A stretch of 64,000 bases of DNA, taken from positions 1,349,082 through 1,413,081 of the forward strand of contig DS990260.1 of assembly GCA_000155435.1 (NCBI GenBank), written 5' to 3'. Position 1 is the stretch's first letter; every line of letters begins with the position of its first letter. Position numbers and translations under genes: made by a program. This document shows, one piece after another, positions 33,313-41,192 of the stretch. Under the pieces are notes generated by a model. That model did not search any database. It was not told where the DNA came from and was given only the letters and a program-made list of their open reading frames with translations. Origin of the DNA: Clostridiales bacterium 1_7_47FAA. GTDB taxonomy: Bacteria > Bacillota > Clostridia > Lachnospirales > Lachnospiraceae.

Positions 33313-34115
33313 CCAACATCCTTCCTTACCCTTATTACCACGACTTCCTAAATAACATAGAAGACGGATATCGAATCTTTGACTAACCACGTTCTCGATT
33401 ACGATATCCGTCTTCTGACTATTTCGTCCATTGGACCAAGCCTCACTTTTCTGAAACAATTGTTTCTTTTTACTTCTATATTAAGTTGTTACACCTCTCT
33501 ACTATTGCTACTACGCTCCTGTTACTTCATCTTACCAGTATGTCTGATTCATTTTCCTTACTTCTTGCTTACTATACTATCCGGTATCAATCTATTTCGT
33601 TCTAATGATACTTTCTCGTCATATCACTAAACCGATACACGATTTTTATTGATACTCTTGAGATAGCTAATTGAAAATGCTATCAACCACTTAATAATAA
33701 ATGTTTCTACTTAACAGCTTGTTTCTTTAAATTATCTCTTTAAATACTGCAATTGCTTTTTAACTCTTCAATTTGTTGACTTGCTTCTATAATATTAAAT
33801 ACTTTTCTTTTGTGAACTTACCCATTCACTTGGAACTTCTTTAATCTATTGAAACTTTGTTACTCTTTGAATCGTTTACCAACCGATTGGATTCTTTTGT
33901 TTCTTTAAATCAATTACTTAAATTACTTTACTGTTTGAGCGTTTTGCTTTTAGTAGATTGGTTTCTCCTGGTCTCATATATAATAAATTTCTTTGATTAT
34001 ATATGAAACTAAAATTCAGTCTTTGGTGGTCCGTACCTCCTTTGCTTGGATTTAAGTTACTTGTGAACTGATTGTCTACAGTTCCTTGAATTCTTTTTGT
34101 TCCTGTTCTTTTGTT
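33285..34115 (-). ncRNA. large structured noncoding RNA, about 830 nt, candidate new or ROOL/GOLLD/OLE-class
   Basis: The 1050-bp gap between the radical SAM gene and tetR has no credible gene; the one hydrophobic open frame on the plus strand (33379-33630) lacks a ribosome-binding site. It is far more AT-rich than its surroundings. The minus strand has a consensus promoter (34150-34122) and ends in GCGTTTC-loop-GGGGCGC plus seven T (33312-33285). In between are many local helices: 34065-34084 (6 bp), 33974-34006 (11 bp perfect), 33662-33684 (6 bp), 33584-33611 (6 bp), 33453-33466 (perfect palindrome), 33426-33436, and 33359-33416 (15 bp perfect plus 4 more past a bulge). Size and helix density resemble the ornate large RNAs, but I cannot assign a family. 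Confidence 0.68.
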
Positions 34116-34121
34116 GTCTTT

Positions 34122-34150
34122 ATTATAGTAAATGGCCTGTCATTTGTCAA
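34122..34150 (-). promoter_or_regulatory. consensus promoter of the large noncoding RNA
   Basis: Minus strand TTGACA (34150-34145) and TATAAT (34127-34122) with exactly 17 bp between them, both perfect. Nothing coding follows for 800 bp in that direction, so it must serve an RNA. Confidence 0.85.
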
Positions 34151-34327
34151 TGCTTTTTTCATTTTTTTATAATCTTTTTAGTTTATTTATATTTACAGCC
34201 AATTAATTACAATTGTTTCTATTTTTATACAATTGATGATGCATGAATCTTATTAATTGTTTATATTTTCCGATAATTATGTGAAATTTAAGCAAATTTA
34301 CGCCAGTTCCGGCATGTCCAGCCATAT

Positions 34328-34873
34328 TTATTCCTTTATGGAAAATAACTCATCACGACCCTGATACTCACTTTTTATGATTCCGAACATATCTTCAGGA
34401 CTTTCTTTGCAGCCGCCCTGCAGCCATAATTTGATGATCCTTGTTATCCCACTTTTAAAAAATTCCATATGATAAACAATAAAACGGTTTTGGAAATGCT
34501 GTCCTGCAAGGTTCATATCATAAGTGATGATCTTGTAGTTATCGTCATACCCCAGTTTGAAGTAGGTCTTATAGAATATCTGGTTGTCCTTTATGTGACG
34601 GAACAGTTTAAGATAATCGTTGCTGTTAAATCCCTGTGTGATTTCATCCCGGTATAAGTTGGATAAATCAGCTTCCAGTTTGTCCCGTATTGAATCGGCC
34701 AATCCATATATATCCGTATAATTTGCATAAAAAGTCGTGCGGTTTAATTTGGCCTGTTTACAGATATCCGATATGCTGATTTCAGCTAATTCCCTGGTTT
34801 GGAGCATGTCAAGAAAAACCCGTTCAATCCGTTCAATGGACTCTTTCTTTCGTTTATTATTGGGTGTATTCAT
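34328..34873 (-). CDS. TetR/AcrR-family regulator
   Basis: A 181-residue regulator. The N-terminal TetR HTH is clear: ESIERIERVFLDMLQTRELAEISISDICKQAKLNRTTFYANYTDIYGLAD gives helices 1-4 (cited in parts: ISISDICKQAKLNRTTFYAN). The C-terminal region is the DUF-type ligand domain of small YsiA/TetR_C-like members. AT-rich compared with neighbours. It is divergent from the membrane-protein gene at 35005, and the shared region holds two matching palindromes, so it probably represses itself and that pair. Confidence 0.9.
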   Translation of the reverse strand: MNTPNNKRKKESIERIERVFLDMLQTRELAEISISDICKQAKLNRTTFYANYTDIYGLADSIRDKLEADLSNLYRDEITQGFNSNDYLKLFRHIKDNQIFYKTYFKLGYDDNYKIITYDMNLAGQHFQNRFIVYHMEFFKSGITRIIKLWLQGGCKESPEDMFGIIKSEYQGRDELFSIKE

Positions 34874-34888
34874 AAAAATCTCCTTTAT

Positions 34889-34904
34889 CCCAACACTTGT
34901 TGGG
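34889..34904. promoter_or_regulatory. TetR operator 1
   Basis: CCCAACACTTGTTGGG, a perfect 7-2-7 palindrome just upstream of the tetR start codon. Confidence 0.7.
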
Positions 34905-34958
34905 AAATTGATGATTGTTTTAGGTTATCAGGAACATTATACTATATTCAGATTAAAG

Positions 34959-34970
34959 CAACAACTGTTG
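34959..34970. promoter_or_regulatory. TetR operator 2
   Basis: CAACAACTGTTG repeats the CAACA-NN-TGTTG core of operator 1, 35 bp before the membrane-protein gene. Two sites of the same sequence flank the divergent promoters. Confidence 0.65.
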
Positions 34971-35004
34971 GTTTAATAAATATAACATTCAGGAGGTCTT
35001 TTAC

Positions 35005-35376
35005 ATGAAAAAAAGTAGTTTTGTTGCAATGATGTCAGGAACTGTGAGCGGTGTGCTTTTTGCCCTTGGTATGTGTATGGCTCTTATCCCGGAATGGGCG
35101 GCCTTCCGGCCCGGACTTGTGTGCGGCTGCGCTGGTCTGCTGATGGCCCTGATTACACTGCTTGTATGGAGGAAAATGGAGCATAAGAAGCCCATCCGGC
35201 TTTCCGGAAAAATAATTTTTACAATGATTGCCGTGATTGCCGGTACGCTGGCTTTGGGCGTGGGGATGTGCCTGACCATGGTATGGGGCAGGATGATTGC
35301 CGGAACCGCAACCGGTCTTGTGGGAATCCTCATCCTAATCTGCCTGATTCCATTGACAAAAGGTATAAAAGAATGA
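35005..35376 (+). CDS. small four-TM membrane protein of unknown function
   Basis: A 123-residue protein with four hydrophobic spans (about residues 7-29, 35-55, 68-90, 95-117) and short charged loops (RKMEHKKPIRLSGK). I do not recognise a transport motif. AGGAGG is 8 nt before the ATG. It is the first gene after the TetR-controlled promoter and probably co-transcribed with the 70-residue gene at 35479. Repression by TetR suggests a role in stress or compound tolerance. Confidence 0.75.
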   Translation: MKKSSFVAMMSGTVSGVLFALGMCMALIPEWAAFRPGLVCGCAGLLMALITLLVWRKMEHKKPIRLSGKIIFTMIAVIAGTLALGVGMCLTMVWGRMIAGTATGLVGILILICLIPLTKGIKE

Positions 35377-35478
35377 GACCGTTCCATCTGCCGCCTCCGC
35401 CATATCCCAAACCGGAACTGGCAGGAAATCCATACGCAGTCAGCGTGTGGGGTATTTTTGTTAAAGAAAGGAATATGA

Positions 35479-35691
35479 ATGATGGCAAAATCAAACCTTG
35501 TAAAGGCAAATGAAAAAATAGCCAAAGCTGTCACAGGGAGTTTTCATAAAATCGAACGCAGTGTAATAGACGGATACACAAAAATTGAAGACAGGTTTAT
35601 AGACGCCTATCTTACGAAAGACGGCGAAACCGTTTCCGGGGCCAAAGAAAGGTTACGGCAGGAACAGGCGCAGCGCCAGAAGGATAAATAG
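35479..35691 (+). CDS. small charged protein paired with the TetR-controlled membrane protein
   Basis: A 70-residue lysine/glutamate-rich protein with a repeated pattern: VKANEKIAKAVTGSFHKIER, then VIDGYTKIEDRFIDAYLTKD, looking like amphipathic helices each ending in a KIE word. AAAGGA precedes the tandem ATG ATG (35479/35482). No membrane span is present. Function unknown. A long terminator-like hairpin follows at 35857. Confidence 0.72.
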   Translation: MMAKSNLVKANEKIAKAVTGSFHKIERSVIDGYTKIEDRFIDAYLTKDGETVSGAKERLRQEQAQRQKDK

Positions 35692-35856
35692 GCAGACATT
35701 CATTCCCAGACCAAGGAAACGCGCCGCCCCGCCTCCTTCACCTGTCTCCCCCGCCCGTCTCCGGAAAAGTCAAGACCACCGGGGAGGGCAAGCACACTTG
35801 AAGCGATAGGAAAGCCACACGGGGGTTTTCCTGCCTTGATTACTGATAAGCAAACC

Positions 35857-35913
35857 AGGGAGAGGGTGTCAGGGACCGCGTACCGCTTATACTATCCTTG
35901 ACATCCTCTCCCT
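35857..35913. terminator. long hairpin between convergent units
   Basis: AGGGAGAGGGTGTCAGGGA (35857-35875) pairs with TCCTTGACATCCTCTCCCT (35895-35913) over 19 bp with two G-T pairs, followed by ATTTTG. It separates the TetR-controlled genes from the alpha/beta hydrolase. The GC-rich stretch 35692-35850 holds nothing I recognise. Confidence 0.65.
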
Positions 35914-35953
35914 ATTTTGCTGCCTGCACCTTTATCCAATAAGGCATAGTTTC

Positions 35954-36799
35954 CTAATTTATATTTTTTTCAATATATTCCGATATAAAAGTCCTCGATG
36001 ATTGGGCGATTTCCTGATATACAAACTTATACAAATTATGTGGAAAGTCAAATACTTCGTATTGTGAAACTTTTATATGATTTAAATATTGTAAAGAACA
36101 TTCAATCCAATTCTCTTTTTTGAGTGTCGTACCTTCTCCGTTCGATAAAAAGAATAACATTGGAACCTGCAGATATGGATCATCCCTTTCCACTAGACCA
36201 ATCGCATTTCTCAAGTTTTCAGCTTCACTAATCCAATTTTGGTTGGCCAGATTACGGAATGCCAAAATTTCAATTTCATTCTTTTCCATATTGGAAATAT
36301 CCTGTTCTCCCATTAATTGTTCCACTAAGGCACTAGCGGTTGCTTTTCGGCAGAGTGCATCCACTGACATCCCTTTCAGTTTTTTTGTAGCCTCTTCTAC
36401 ATTAAACTCCCTGTAACAATCTGGCGTTGCAGGGTCAATGCCAAGGATACCAGCGATTTCAAAAGGGTACTGCTGTCCCCAGCGGAGAGCCTCTAAAAAT
36501 CCCATACTATGTGCTACCAACACAACAGGTGAATTTATTCCTAATTTTTGTAATACGCTTCTATATTCATGAATAACGCTGTCAATATCCCGATTGTTTT
36601 CAGCCAGGTCACTGCGTCCATAACCCAACTTTTCAATTCCAATTACTTGATAGGTTTCGGATAATGATTTTGCCAGAGTTTTGTATTCCAAGCTCGGGAA
36701 AGGTACTCCCGACCCAGACAAAAGCACCAGGGTAATAGAGCCTTGACCATAACAATATACAAAATTTTTATAGCCGTTCACTTCCACAAATTTTTCCAT
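35954..36799 (-). CDS. alpha/beta-hydrolase
   Basis: A 281-residue alpha/beta-fold hydrolase. The nucleophile elbow is AHSMGF (serine in the AHSMG form) and the oxyanion region is LLSGSGVPFPSLEY. YQVIGIEKLGYGRSD follows, and the catalytic acid and histidine come in the C-terminal part (DFPHNLYKF). Substrate unknown; cytosolic. Start at ATG 36799 with GGGGAG 6 nt upstream (protein MEKFVEVNGYK); ATG 36829 is less likely. Codon use is AT-richer than neighbours, which could mean recent acquisition. Confidence 0.85.
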   Translation of the reverse strand: MEKFVEVNGYKNFVYCYGQGSITLVLLSGSGVPFPSLEYKTLAKSLSETYQVIGIEKLGYGRSDLAENNRDIDSVIHEYRSVLQKLGINSPVVLVAHSMGFLEALRWGQQYPFEIAGILGIDPATPDCYREFNVEEATKKLKGMSVDALCRKATASALVEQLMGEQDISNMEKNEIEILAFRNLANQNWISEAENLRNAIGLVERDDPYLQVPMLFFLSNGEGTTLKKENWIECSLQYLNHIKVSQYEVFDFPHNLYKFVYQEIAQSSRTFISEYIEKNIN

Positions 36800-36829
36800 A
36801 TACATCTCCCCCCAAATTTTGTCATGCAC

Positions 36830-37356
36830 GCCTTATTATCCAAAGGCGCATATCTCACTTCGGGCCAACTTGGCCTGAAGCTGTTTTCCATACCCGTATT
36901 CTACCATTCCCCAGAAAATCTGTCCATCTTGTTACCGCTTCCTGCCCCTCTGGTTTACCGGATTTCTCGCCAGTTCGGACTTTTGCGATACGGGTTAGCC
37001 ACTGTTTTTCTTTCTCCGTCAATCTTTCTCCATCAAACGGCTTTATTTTAGCTTTGCCTGCCTGCGGAAAAGCATTATCAGCTTTTCCGCCCGGCTCCCC
37101 CTGAAGTCCGCCACTTCCTCCATATCGCATTTCAATTCCTTGGTGGCGGAGTTCTCCGGCCGCTGGTGCTGTCCTTTGTGGGTTTCTTTCAAGTCCTCCA
37201 TGATACCCGTCTATATCGTCATGTACCCGACGGATTGCAGCACAGGAGTTTCTTTTATCTGAAAATATTCCCTCCCCCTGCAGAGCAAGTGTTTTTTTGT
37301 GACATAAACAAAGCAGAGGTTTACGCAGCCTCCGGCCACCTACCTCTGCCTCTAAC
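36830..37356. other. gene-free stretch, possible decayed coding remnant
   Basis: No intact gene. On the minus strand an open frame (37130-36855) gives a charged segment (KIKPFDGERLTEKEKQWLTR), and a shifted frame just upstream gives MEDLKETHKGQHQRPENSAT. This looks like a frameshifted old gene, perhaps from a mobile element. I cannot name the family and see no ribosome-binding site. Confidence 0.3.
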
Positions 37357-37450
37357 CTCTAACACCTAACCTCTAACACCTAACCTCGAATACCTAACCT
37401 CTAATACCTAACCCTTCATCCTGACCTCTAATCCCGACCTCTAATCACTC
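37357..37450. repeat. 14-bp tandem repeat array downstream of ribokinase
   Basis: Four clear copies of CTCTAACACCTAAC (37357, 37371, 37385, 37399), then three decayed copies of 13-14 bp up to 37450. Noncoding, lying just past the rbsK stop. Confidence 0.8.
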
Positions 37451-37466
37451 TCTTCAATCCCAGTTC

Positions 37467-38351
37467 CTAAAACCGGTCCACTTCCTCCTTAGAAGGAATC
37501 GAAGGCGCTGCCCCTGGCCGTGACACTGCAATGGCCGCTGCCTTGGCCGCCCATTCCAGCGCATCCGCCGCATCCATGCCCTGAACCAGTCCTCCGATGA
37601 AGAACCCGGTAAAGGTATCCCCTGCCGCAGTTGTATCTGCCACCTTGACCTTGTAAATCCCCTGTTTCAAGAGCCGGTCCCCGTCCCTGTAAAGGGATCC
37701 GTCGCCGCCCAGTGTCAGTACGATTTTGGCGGATGGGAACTTGGCGGACAGCTTCTTAAGGAGTTCCTCGCCCTCTCCCTGCTCGCCGCAGATATCCCCT
37801 GCCTCAATCTCATTTAACAGGAAATAGTCCACATACTCAAGCGGGTATCCTGCAATCTTGTCATCCATGGGCGATGGGTTCAGCACAATCTTCATCTGCC
37901 TTTCGTGGGCCTTCTCCATGATATAGCCGATTTCGCTTATCTCATTCTGAAGCACCAGATAGTCCCCTGCCTCAAAATGGCTGATGACCTCATCCACCAT
38001 TGTCTTTGTTATCATCTGATTGGCGCCGCCGTATAAAAGGATACAGTTGCCCCCGTCCTTTGCCTTCTGGATGATGGCATGTCCTGTCTTTCCTTCCAGT
38101 ACCGCAATCAGCTCCGTGTTAACCCCTGCGCTTTTAAGCTGTCCTACCAGGAAATCCCCGTCCCCTGTCCCGATTGCCCCTGCGTGCCATACCGCTGCCC
38201 CGCTCTTACTCAGGGCAATGGACTGGTTCAGTCCCTTTCCGCCGGAAAACACATTCATGGTTTCTGACGATAAGGTCTCCCCGCCTCTTACAAAATGATC
38301 CACACTGTAGGTGTAATCAATATTCAATGACCCAAAATTTAAAATCTTCAT
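37467..38351 (-). CDS. rbsK: ribokinase (PfkB family sugar kinase)
   Basis: A 294-residue PfkB kinase: NFGSLNIDYTYSVDHFVRGGET, FSGGKGLNQSIALSKSG (substrate-binding glycines), LNPSPMD, LNEIEAGDICG, and the catalytic anion-hole motif DTTAAGDTFTGFFIG with its aspartate. The closest pattern is ribokinase, phosphorylating D-ribose on O5; other pentoses or 2-keto-3-deoxygluconate cannot be ruled out. It is a single gene. A ribose-type ABC importer is at 62-64 kb in the same window. Confidence 0.88.
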   Translation of the reverse strand: MKILNFGSLNIDYTYSVDHFVRGGETLSSETMNVFSGGKGLNQSIALSKSGAAVWHAGAIGTGDGDFLVGQLKSAGVNTELIAVLEGKTGHAIIQKAKDGGNCILLYGGANQMITKTMVDEVISHFEAGDYLVLQNEISEIGYIMEKAHERQMKIVLNPSPMDDKIAGYPLEYVDYFLLNEIEAGDICGEQGEGEELLKKLSAKFPSAKIVLTLGGDGSLYRDGDRLLKQGIYKVKVADTTAAGDTFTGFFIGGLVQGMDAADALEWAAKAAAIAVSRPGAAPSIPSKEEVDRF

Positions 38352-38470
38352 GTCTGTCCTTCTCCTTTACTTAAAATATGCCAAACCATTCCATCTGATT
38401 ATACGATATTTCATGGGTTTGCAAAAGTGTTTCTTAACCTTTTCTGCATAAAATTTACAGTTTGCCCCTG

Positions 38471-39571
38471 TTAATCAGCATTCACGGGCACCATTTTTGC
38501 CACATCCTGGGGAATCCTGGTCAGATCCCTCTCCACAATTTCATAAATCACTGCATCCGGCGGATTTTCCTCCAGCATGGTGTAATCAAATGCCTGCCAA
38601 TGGTAAAAATCCACATTGGCAAAATACCTGGGCAGCTTGTCCATCAGGGCCGTGCCGAAGGAATCGCGGATTACGGCAATGCGCCTGCCGTCCGGCGCCC
38701 CTGGCGTGGACATGTGGAGGATGTTCTTATCCCCCAGCACATCCTCCACATGGACGGCCAGATTGTCGCCAAAGCCTGTGATGACCGCATTCTCATCACT
38801 GCAGTATTGTTCCGGCAGATGGAACAGGTTCACCAGATCACCTGGCGCAGCCGCCTCATAGGTCACGGTTACATCCTCTATGGGCACTGCATTTCCCCCC
38901 AATGCCTCTATGATCATCTGGGAACCCACATATCCCCCTGCAAAGTTCCAGTGGGTATCCGTCTTATAGTACCATGTATAATCCCGGTTGGCGTTAAAAT
39001 ACTCCCTGGGGTCCAGCACCGTGATACCGGAATGTTCCCCAAGATATTCCTCCAGCTGGGACGGACGGTTCCCGTCCCAGACCCGCTCATAGCAGTCCGG
39101 CATATATTCCCTGTAAACGCCTTCCTTGTTGGGCGGGATCATCATCAGGAAGGGAATCCCCCTGCCCTCATAATAGCTGGCGGCCCGGATGATCTCATTG
39201 CCGATCATGGCCACGTCATCCTGATAAAAAGGCTCTGTGCCAAGGGCGTCAAACAGGCTCATCCCGCCTGCAAAAAAGTACCAGCCCTCTTTCCCCCGTA
39301 TGACGTCCTGGGAATCCGCATAACCGAACAGCTTCAGGTTAAGCACGGAGTTAATGCTCAGGAAACGGTTCCTGAACGCGGCATGGTCATTGATATAGCT
39401 GTCCACTTCCGAAGGATATGCCTCAAAGTCTTTTGCCTCAAAGACCGGGAATTCAGCCAGGCTCCGGTTCTCCGCACTGCCGCTGTCCTCATTTCCTTTT
39501 ACCAGCGGGAACAGAAGGTTCGGGAGAAGCAGGATAGCCCAGAAGCCCCCAATCATTATTTTCTTTATCAT
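38471..39571 (-). CDS. AlgX/AlgJ-type (DHHW) polysaccharide O-acetylation protein
   Basis: A 366-residue protein with an N-terminal signal anchor (MIKKIMIGGFWAILLLPNLL) and an SGNH-like extracellular domain: SYINDHAAFRNRF, GKEGWYFF, YKTDTHWNFAGGYV (Asp-His pair) and IRDSFGTALMDKLP (serine). AlgX/AlgJ-type proteins accept acetyl groups passed across the membrane by an MBOAT protein and place them on exopolysaccharide or teichoic acid. The adjacent MBOAT gene, 34 nt upstream, supports this. The glycan target is not encoded here. Confidence 0.88.
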   Translation of the reverse strand: MIKKIMIGGFWAILLLPNLLFPLVKGNEDSGSAENRSLAEFPVFEAKDFEAYPSEVDSYINDHAAFRNRFLSINSVLNLKLFGYADSQDVIRGKEGWYFFAGGMSLFDALGTEPFYQDDVAMIGNEIIRAASYYEGRGIPFLMMIPPNKEGVYREYMPDCYERVWDGNRPSQLEEYLGEHSGITVLDPREYFNANRDYTWYYKTDTHWNFAGGYVGSQMIIEALGGNAVPIEDVTVTYEAAAPGDLVNLFHLPEQYCSDENAVITGFGDNLAVHVEDVLGDKNILHMSTPGAPDGRRIAVIRDSFGTALMDKLPRYFANVDFYHWQAFDYTMLEENPPDAVIYEIVERDLTRIPQDVAKMVPVNAD

Positions 39572-39605
39572 AAATGTACTCCCTTATATGTATCGGAATC
39601 ATGTA

Positions 39606-41018
39606 TCAGAACCTGAAGTAGATGAACGCCTGGTAGGTGCTGCTGACCATCAGGACGGTGCTGAGCAGGAGCAGGGCCGCCATGACAGCCACATCCAAAG
39701 CCCCCGTCCGTTCCTCGTCATACAGACGCTTTGTAAGCCCCGGAAACAGTTTCTGCACAGGCCCGCAAAAGCAGACCGCCAGGACCAGCAGGAAAATAAT
39801 CCTGTTATCCATGAAAATCCTCAGGTTCCACAGCCCAGCCCTGGGCGACAGCATGGCCGTCACCAGCACCTTGGCCTGATGCAGGCTCCCAACCCGGAAC
39901 AGCAGCCAGCCGAACATGACCACAAGAAGGGTATACACATGATTCAGCGCCTTGCAGGGATTCTTTTCCAGAACCTTGCCAAGCCACAGCCGCTCCGCCA
40001 CAATGAAGATTCCATAATAAATCCCCCAGCAGATGAAGTTCATGCTGGCCCCATGCCACAGCCCGGTTGCCAAGAACACCACGGACAGGTTGATGCAGGT
40101 CCTTGTAAGCCCCTTGCGGTTGCCGCCCAGGGGAATGTAGAGATACTGCTTAAACCAGGTGGACAGCGATATATGCCACCTGCGCCAGAACTCGCTGATG
40201 GAGGCGGACAGATACGGATAGTTGAAATTCTCCTGGTAGGTAAACCCAAACATCCGCCCCAGCCCGATTGCCATATCCGAATAACCGGAAAAGTCATAAT
40301 AAATCTGGAGGCTGTAGAGCAGGATCGTAAACCAGACAACGGCCGTTCCCAGCTGTTCCAGGGGAAGGCCCCATATCCGGTCCACCACCTGACCGAACAT
40401 ATTTGCAAACACCATTTTCTTGGCAAGGCCGTAAACAAACCTGCGGATGCCATATGCGTGCATGGAAATGCTTTCCCTGCGCTCCCCTATCTGCGGCTCC
40501 AGTTCGTTGTATTTCACAATGGGGCCTGAAAGGATCTGCGGGAACAGGGATATGTACAGGGCCAGCCGGAATATATTTTTCTGGATTGGCTTTACGCCCC
40601 GGTATATATCAGCAATATAGGAAACAGCCTGGAAGGTATAAAAGGAAATGCCGATTGGCAGCGCAATGTTCCTGGGTATGAAGCCCTCCTTTCCCATTAC
40701 GGTATAGGCAAGCTCCAGGAAGAAGTTAAAGTATTTGAAATATCCCAGAAGGCACAGGTTGGCCCCGATGCACAGGGCCAGCGCTGCCCGCTTAAGGCCC
40801 GTCCTGTCCCCAAGCCTTCCGATTGCAAGGCCGAAGAGGTAGTTGAACAGGATGGATAAGATGACCAGCGCTACATACCTTGGCTCGCCCCAGCTGTAAA
40901 ACAGAAGGCTGGCAATGAGCAGGACTGCATTTTTAAGCTTCCTGCCCGGCGCCAGGTAATAGACAAGGGCCAATGCAGGAAGGAAAAACCATACAAATGT
41001 AAGTGAACTAAAAAGCAT
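39606..41018 (-). CDS. MBOAT-family O-acyltransferase (AlgI/DltB-like)
   Basis: A 470-residue polytopic membrane protein with the AlgI layout: N-terminal LTFVWFFLPALALVYYLAPG, PIGISFYTFQAVSYIADIYRG, and FWRRWHISLSTWFKQYLYIPLGGNR in the middle (quoted in part: FWRRWHISLSTWFKQYLYIP). The catalytic histidine is in TGLWHGASMNFICWG. It moves acetyl groups from cytosolic acetyl-CoA to the outside, for transfer by the AlgX-like partner gene downstream. The 5' region carries a 20-bp repeat array. Confidence 0.93.
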   Translation of the reverse strand: MLFSSLTFVWFFLPALALVYYLAPGRKLKNAVLLIASLLFYSWGEPRYVALVILSILFNYLFGLAIGRLGDRTGLKRAALALCIGANLCLLGYFKYFNFFLELAYTVMGKEGFIPRNIALPIGISFYTFQAVSYIADIYRGVKPIQKNIFRLALYISLFPQILSGPIVKYNELEPQIGERRESISMHAYGIRRFVYGLAKKMVFANMFGQVVDRIWGLPLEQLGTAVVWFTILLYSLQIYYDFSGYSDMAIGLGRMFGFTYQENFNYPYLSASISEFWRRWHISLSTWFKQYLYIPLGGNRKGLTRTCINLSVVFLATGLWHGASMNFICWGIYYGIFIVAERLWLGKVLEKNPCKALNHVYTLLVVMFGWLLFRVGSLHQAKVLVTAMLSPRAGLWNLRIFMDNRIIFLLVLAVCFCGPVQKLFPGLTKRLYDEERTGALDVAVMAALLLLSTVLMVSSTYQAFIYFRF

Positions 41019-41050
41019 ATGGTTCTGCTACCTTTCTTATGTATCGTATT

Positions 41051-41151
41051 CTATCATGGGGAAACGGTATTCTATTGTGGGTAAACGGCTTCCATCATGG
41101 GTAAACGGCCTCCATCATGGGTAAACGGCCTCCATCATGGGTAAACGGCCC
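41051..41151. repeat. 20-bp tandem repeat array upstream of the MBOAT gene
   Basis: Five units close to CCATCATGGGTAAACGGCCT begin at 41051, 41072, 41092, 41112 and 41132. The last three are nearly identical. The array is in the 175-bp gap between the MATE stop and the MBOAT start and is noncoding. Confidence 0.9.
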
Positions 41152-41192
41152 CCAATCGCAGATAACGCCATCAGGAAACCTGGCGCCATCTC

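Noticed and set aside
33379-33630. Plus-strand open frame of 83 codons with a hydrophobic product in the AT-rich island
   Set aside because: No ribosome-binding site, composition follows the T-rich strand of the structured-RNA region, and it crosses several strong helices. It is better explained as chance within the noncoding RNA template.
36830-37466. Insertion sequence or integrated element near the alpha/beta hydrolase
   Set aside because: No terminal inverted repeats, transposase motif or target duplication could be found; only a possible frameshifted remnant is noted.
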